Notes under the pieces: generated by a model
The model's input: only the letters and a program-made list of their open reading frames with translations
Database searches by the model: none
Told to the model about the DNA's origin: nothing
Position numbers and translations under genes: made by a program
Source: JAZSMS01 sp045536015
Lineage (GTDB): Bacteria > Bacillota > Clostridia > Christensenellales > QALW01
Direction: 5' to 3'
Assembly (NCBI GenBank): GCA_045536015.1
Contig: JAZSMS010000025.1
Span: 1-9,510 of the forward strand
DNA length: 9,510 nt
Part shown: one piece after another, positions 6,870 to 9,510 of the stretch
Position numbering within the stretch: the stretch's first letter is position 1
How the letters are laid out: each line of letters begins with the position of its first letter

Positions 6870-8012
6870 TTATTTATCTATATTCAGTATCCCCTTAAGT
6901 TTATCTATAAATGTTGCTCTGCGGTAATCTTTGCTTGCTGCAAGCGGGATTTGTGCTATTTCTTCTCCGTTTACAAACACGCGTTTATACCCTATTACCT
7001 GACCGCTTGTTATCGGCGCTTCTACCTGCTCGGGTAATTCTACCGCTATTTCTACCTTATCGCTTCCATCGTTTTTAACTACTGCATTTACTCCCGAAAG
7101 AGCAATAAGCTCTACTTGATCTTCACAACCCTTTAAAAGCTTAACGGTTTCTTTTTGCGTTTGTCCCGAAACTACTATCGGTTTACTTTCAAAGTTTGCA
7201 AAGCCGTAATTTATAAGCTTTGCTGCGTCCGAAAACCTCGAAGCGCTTGTTTCACCGCCAAGCACAACCGAAATAAGCCTCTGCTCGCCGCGCTTTGCAG
7301 TAGTTGTAATACAAAATCCTGCTTCGCTTGTAGAGCCCGTCTTTAAGCCGTCGCAGCCTGCAAGCGAGCGGATAAGTTTATTGGTGTTAACAAGTTCGGT
7401 TACTCGTCCGTCTTTTTCGTGCATAAGCTTATCCATCCAGATATTGCTCCAGGTAAAATAAGCCTCGTGCGTTAAAAGTTCACGAGACATTATAGATACG
7501 TCCCTTGCAGTTGAATACTGATCATTTGCAGGAAGACCCGTGCAATTTTTAAAGCAAGTGTTTTGCATACCAAGCTCTTTTGCCTTTGCATTCATCTTTG
7601 CAACAAACGTTTCCGCACTGCCCGAAACACGCTCGGCAAGCGCAACCGACGCATCATTTGCCGAAGCAATGATTACCGATTTTATTAAATCGCTTACCAG
7701 ATATTCATACCCTGCATCAATAAACACCTGCGATCCGCCCATCGACGCGGCATATTGCGAAACCGTTACTTTTTCGTCCAACTTCAAATTTCCGCTTTCT
7801 ATCGCGTCAAAGACGAGATTTAAAGTCATAACCTTCGTTACACTTGCAATAGGCATCTTATCATCGGCGTTTTTTTCGTAAAGAACTCTACCGGAAGTGT
7901 CAACCAAAATTCCCGAAGGTGCTAAAACTGATATTTCTTCATTTTGAGCAAATGCACTTATTGGAAAAACAAAACAAGCAAGCGCAATTAAAACGCATAA
8001 AAATTTTTTCAT
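6870..8012 (-). CDS. Serine-type D-Ala-D-Ala carboxypeptidase (penicillin-binding protein 5/DacF type)
   Basis: This secreted enzyme trims the terminal D-Ala from peptidoglycan pentapeptides. With the ATG at 8012 (AAAGGAGG ten bases upstream) the protein has 380 residues; the open frame extends further, but the start gives a clean signal peptide MKKFLCVLIALACFVFPISAFA with cleavage likely after residue 22. The three active-site motifs of the S11 family are intact: SVTK at 57-60, SAN at 117-119 and KTG at 224-226. A PBP5_C-type beta domain (about 275-370) follows. The last residues (FIDKLKGILNI) could form a short amphipathic membrane anchor. It sits downstream of a SpoIIM-like gene and a Spo0A-domain gene. 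In B. subtilis dacF and spoIIM lie close together and dacF is a sporulation gene, so a DacF-type role is plausible, though a vegetative DacA role cannot be excluded. Confidence 0.95.
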   Translation of the reverse strand: MKKFLCVLIALACFVFPISAFAQNEEISVLAPSGILVDTSGRVLYEKNADDKMPIASVTKVMTLNLVFDAIESGNLKLDEKVTVSQYAASMGGSQVFIDAGYEYLVSDLIKSVIIASANDASVALAERVSGSAETFVAKMNAKAKELGMQNTCFKNCTGLPANDQYSTARDVSIMSRELLTHEAYFTWSNIWMDKLMHEKDGRVTELVNTNKLIRSLAGCDGLKTGSTSEAGFCITTTAKRGEQRLISVVLGGETSASRFSDAAKLINYGFANFESKPIVVSGQTQKETVKLLKGCEDQVELIALSGVNAVVKNDGSDKVEIAVELPEQVEAPITSGQVIGYKRVFVNGEEIAQIPLAASKDYRRATFIDKLKGILNIDK

Positions 8013-8023
8013 TAACAAAAAAC

Positions 8024-8067
8024 CTCCTTTCTGCAACTGATATTTTTTGCACAAAAAGGAGATTATA
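8024..8067 (-). promoter_or_regulatory. -10-like TATAAT and RBS-containing hairpin upstream of the carboxypeptidase gene
   Basis: On the - strand TATAAT (8062-8067) directly precedes CTCCTTT (8055-8061). CTCCTTT is a perfect seven-base complement of AAAGGAG (8024-8030), the core of the ribosome binding site. A second four-base TGCA/TGCA pairing lies inside the same structure. The 3' arm is followed by TTTTTT, so the fold also looks like a terminator for the gene upstream. I see no good -35 at 16-18 bases from the -10. A start 6-7 bases after the -10 would fall at about 8055 and leave out the blocking arm. Confidence 0.5.
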
Positions 8068-8079
8068 TTTTGTTATTTT

Positions 8080-8652
8080 TTATAAATACGTGTTAAAAAA
8101 TCCAAAAATACTGTTATTTGTAAATCTGCAGCCAAGCAGAAAAAGGAGAATAATTAAAATAAACGCAGTTAAAAAGCCTATACTTTTAAAAATAAAAATT
8201 CCGTCAAGATAATCAAAACGCCGTTTTTGTCTGAACTGCAAATTTTTTTCTATTACAAAAAAAGCTAAGCTTACGGAAGAAGCAAAAACAAAAGCACAAA
8301 GCAAAACTACAAAAATTATTTCGACAACGCCTTTAAATGCAAGAGTCTTTGCAACGCACGCTAAAAAAACTCCCATTTTAAAATTAAGCGAAAACAGGCT
8401 AAAAAGCGTAAGCGGAATAAAAATAAACAAAAAAGCACCCGAGAATAAAAGCAAAAAGTTTTTTACCGCATCAAGCACAAGCGCTTTTACGCTTTTAGAA
8501 AATTCCTCTGCGCACATTAATGCGGCAAAACCAAATTCAAAACAGCCTTTTATTTCTTCCAAGGGATTTTGCGAAAAATAATTTAAGCCCGTAAAAAAAC
8601 CAACAAGTGCGAGCAAGGCAATCAACGCAAGCCTTATTTTTCTTTCCCTCAT
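8080..8652 (-). CDS. Integral membrane protein, possibly SpoIIM-like
   Basis: A 190-residue, very hydrophobic and basic protein with about five membrane segments (roughly 8-24, 64-88, 93-104, 108-133 and 153-174) and a basic cytoplasmic-type stretch RQKRRFDYLDG at 141-151. Its size, segment spacing and the block KNFLLLF...FIPLTLFSLF...FKMGVFLACVAKTLAFKGVVE resemble stage II sporulation protein M, a membrane part of the complex that drives peptidoglycan remodelling at the engulfment septum. The neighbouring carboxypeptidase and Spo0A-domain genes agree with this. The similarity is by eye and diffuse, so the functional name is tentative, while the gene itself is solid. The ATG at 8652 has AAAGGGGG eight bases upstream, and the gene starts 29 bp after the Spo0A-like gene. 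It is A/Lys- and Phe-rich with no obvious catalytic residues. Confidence 0.8.
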   Translation of the reverse strand: MRERKIRLALIALLALVGFFTGLNYFSQNPLEEIKGCFEFGFAALMCAEEFSKSVKALVLDAVKNFLLLFSGAFLFIFIPLTLFSLFSLNFKMGVFLACVAKTLAFKGVVEIIFVVLLCAFVFASSVSLAFFVIEKNLQFRQKRRFDYLDGIFIFKSIGFLTAFILIILLFLLGCRFTNNSIFGFFNTYL

Positions 8653-8662
8653 TTAAAATGCC

Positions 8663-8678
8663 CCCTTTAAATAAAGGG
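8663..8678 (-). promoter_or_regulatory. Inverted repeat embedding the ribosome binding site of the SpoIIM-like gene
   Basis: CCCTTTA (8663-8669) and TAAAGGG (8672-8678) are perfect seven-base arms with two bases between, practically a six-base stem with a four-base loop. Read on the - strand the 3' arm contains AAAGGG of the AAAGGGGG Shine-Dalgarno. The folded form would therefore hide the ribosome binding site. There is no U-run behind it, so it is not a terminator. Confidence 0.6.
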
Positions 8679-8681
8679 TAT

Positions 8682-9029
8682 TCAGGCATCTTTTTTAGTA
8701 TTCATCTTTATTTTTTCGGCAAGCATAAACAAAAATTCCGAATTTGTTGGTTTTCCTTTTTCGGGGTTTACCGTATAACCAAAAATAAGGTAAATATTTT
8801 TTAAATTACCACATTCCCACGTGCGCTCGATTGCATAGCGGATATTTCTCTCTACGCAGGGCACGTTTGTTTGATAATTTTTTGCAACAAACTGATACAC
8901 GGTTAAAATTTTAGGCTGATACTGATACGTTAAAATATTTTCGATCGCACACCTAACAAAGTGGTAACCCTTACCCTTTGCACTCATTCCTAAAAGCGAA
9001 AGCAATTCTGACGTTTGTGCCACAAACAA
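8682..9029 (-). CDS. Stand-alone Spo0A C-terminal (DNA-binding) domain protein
   Basis: The 115-residue protein aligns along its whole length with the effector domain of Spo0A, the master regulator of sporulation. Matching blocks are LLSLLGMSAKGKGYHFVRCAIE (about 10-30), VAKNYQTNVPCVERNIRYAIERTWECGN (48-75, the helix-turn-helix region) and IFGYTVNPEKGKPTNSEFLFMLAEKI (82-107). The receiver domain that carries the phosphorylated aspartate in Spo0A is absent, and nothing in the 100 bp upstream encodes one. The start is a TTG at 9029, supported by GAGGTG seven bases upstream; a GTG at 9023 is less well spaced. Next to the recognition helix the Spo0A residues Ser-Arg before VER are Pro-Cys here, and His in the helix is Tyr, so DNA specificity may differ. 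It is probably co-transcribed with the SpoIIM-like gene. It may modulate sporulation or regulate other genes; which is unknown. Confidence 0.92.
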   Translation of the reverse strand: MFVAQTSELLSLLGMSAKGKGYHFVRCAIENILTYQYQPKILTVYQFVAKNYQTNVPCVERNIRYAIERTWECGNLKNIYLIFGYTVNPEKGKPTNSEFLFMLAEKIKMNTKKDA

Positions 9030-9106
9030 ATTTTATCACCTCAATTAAATTTTATCGTGTTATAAAGTGTTTTGCAACAAAAAATACTGTCGCTTTATTT
9101 CTATTA

Positions 9107-9135
9107 TTGCCAAATAAATTGTTTTGCGTTATAAT
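9107..9135 (+). promoter_or_regulatory. Promoter of the GIY-YIG gene
   Basis: TTGCCA (9107-9112) and TATAAT (9130-9135) are 17 bases apart, a strong sigma-A type promoter on the + strand. The expected start lies at about 9142-9143, at the ATG itself, so the transcript would have no leader. It diverges from the Spo0A-domain gene; I see no convincing - strand promoter for that gene in the shared interval. Confidence 0.82.
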
Positions 9136-9141
9136 TAACGC
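9126..9141. promoter_or_regulatory. Palindrome over the -10 of the GIY-YIG promoter
   Basis: GCGTTA (9126-9131) and TAACGC (9136-9141) are perfect six-base inverted arms around a four-base centre. The palindrome covers the whole -10 element and ends one base before the start codon, where a bound repressor would block RNA polymerase. Which protein, if any, binds it is unknown. Confidence 0.45.
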
Positions 9142-9142
9142 T

Positions 9143-9310
9143 ATGAAGTATTTTATATATATTGTTAGGTGCGAAGATAACTCGCTTTATACCGGAATAA
9201 CCACCGATTTATCGCGCAGATTCAGTGAGCATCTATCTTCCCCACTCGGCGCCAAATACACACGAAGAAGAAAGCCTTTGCGCATTGAACGCGTAGCCAA
9301 ACCATTGTAA
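9143..9310 (+). CDS. GIY-YIG domain protein, truncated after the N-terminal half
   Basis: The first ~45 residues match the small YhbQ/UPF0213-type GIY-YIG nuclease domain: YIV at 6-8 and YTG at 16-18 are the paired motif, followed by the conserved Arg in LSRRF, then EH and the GAKYTRRRKPL segment. Complete members have about 80-100 residues and end with helices that carry the metal-binding Glu. This product stops at residue 55, just after IERVAKPL, and lacks that part. No other frame downstream restores it. The ATG at 9143 has no ribosome binding site and sits at the predicted transcription start, so any translation would be leaderless. It is most likely a decaying remnant, though a short expressed peptide cannot be ruled out. 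Confidence 0.7.
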   Translation: MKYFIYIVRCEDNSLYTGITTDLSRRFSEHLSSPLGAKYTRRRKPLRIERVAKPL

Positions 9311-9510
9311 CTTGAATCAGTTTTAACATGTAAAATTTACGTTTTAACTGTGTCAAAGCCCTTGATAATATTGCCTATATTACCTGCGGGCTTTTCCTTG
9401 TTAAAACAAAAATTTTATCATTTTAAAATCTCCGACCTAAAACGGCTCAATTTTGAGCAGATTTGGGCGCGGAGGATGAAATAAGGCAGGTCGCCTTATA
9501 AAGACGCCAA
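9311..9510. repeat. Non-coding, hairpin-rich tail, possible repeat element or structured RNA
   Basis: I see no gene here on either strand. The stretch is crowded with inverted repeats: GTAAAATTTAC (9330-9340); a compound stem at 9341-9407; GCTCAA/TTGAGC (9445-9458); and a nested hairpin at 9463-9510 with inner arms ATAAGGC/GCCTTAT (9481-9487, 9493-9499) and outer arms TTGGgCG/CGCCAA. It begins where the GIY-YIG homology breaks off and continues past the window edge. The form suggests a short intergenic repeat or MITE-like element, but only a copy count could show this. Confidence 0.4.
9341..9407 (+). other. Three-tier imperfect hairpin with terminator-like core
   Basis: From outside in, the pairs are GTTTTAAC/GTTAAAAC (9341-9348, 9400-9407), AAAGCCC/GGGCTTT (9355-9361, 9388-9394) and TAATAT/ATATTA (9366-9371, 9377-9382), with a five-base loop. 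Internal loops of 6x5 and 4x5 bases separate the tiers. The middle tier ends in TTTT on the + strand, so it may serve as a weak terminator for the GIY-YIG transcript. The three ordered tiers are more than an ordinary terminator needs. Confidence 0.55.

Noticed and set aside
8320..8326. TTCGACA, an exact 0A-box consensus (TGTCGAA on the - strand) inside the SpoIIM-like gene
   Set aside because: It lies in the middle of a coding region, far from any promoter, and a seven-base motif is expected to occur by chance in a window of this size.
8653..8804. Possible small + strand gene overlapping the Spo0A-domain gene
   Set aside because: It lies opposite two confident genes, has no ribosome binding site and shows low-complexity Phe/Lys composition typical of an antisense frame.
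9088..9094. TGTCGCT upstream of the Spo0A-domain gene, looking like an 0A box
   Set aside because: Two of seven positions differ from TGTCGAA, so it does not support autoregulation.
9420..9480. Short open frame on the + strand reading through KRLNFEQIWARRMK
   Set aside because: It has no start codon with a ribosome binding site, ends quickly at TAA and lies in the hairpin-rich tail. It is more likely incidental.

Overview
This window looks like a chromosomal segment of a low-to-moderate GC Gram-positive bacterium of the class Clostridia. The evidence is: strong AGGAGG-type ribosome binding sites, Firmicutes-type rpsO-pnp and scpA-scpB pairs, a spore-former-type Spo0A DNA-binding domain, and sigma-A-like promoters. 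Genus cannot be read from the sequence. No rRNA, tRNA, CRISPR array, insertion sequence or phage gene is visible.

Layout. At the left edge, on the + strand, lies the 3' part of an AraC-family regulator (to 740). It ends at a terminator hairpin shared with the convergent gene pnp. From 772 to 9029 every gene is on the - strand. In transcription order (right to left) these are: a stand-alone Spo0A C-terminal-domain protein, a SpoIIM-like membrane protein, a D-Ala-D-Ala carboxypeptidase (PBP5/DacF type), lysA (diaminopimelate decarboxylase), an M50 site-2-type membrane protease, scpA, scpB, rpsO and pnp. At the right edge a promoter drives a + strand GIY-YIG gene. It stops after about half of the domain and is followed by about 200 bp of non-coding, hairpin-rich DNA reaching the window end.

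How the genes fit together. The Spo0A-like / SpoIIM-like / DacF-like trio suggests a small cell-envelope or sporulation cluster. lysA supplies lysine, and its substrate meso-DAP is the peptidoglycan crosslinking residue that DacF-type enzymes act near. lysA, the M50 protease, scpA and scpB are packed with 8 bp, 12 bp and an 11 bp overlap, so they form an operon. ScpA/ScpB are the kleisin and winged-helix partners of SMC. rpsO has its own strong extended -10 promoter, a leader with mutually exclusive pairings, and a terminator before pnp.

Most of the window is ordinary core genome. The parts worth a second look are: the receiver-less Spo0A domain protein; the repeated placement of Shine-Dalgarno sequences inside inverted repeats (SpoIIM-like, dacA, rpsO, more weakly pnp); the apparently leaderless, operator-spanned, truncated GIY-YIG gene; and the nested hairpins of the right-hand tail. 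The AraC fragment has an Arg codon preference unlike its neighbours. I found no clear candidate for a wholly new multi-gene system.
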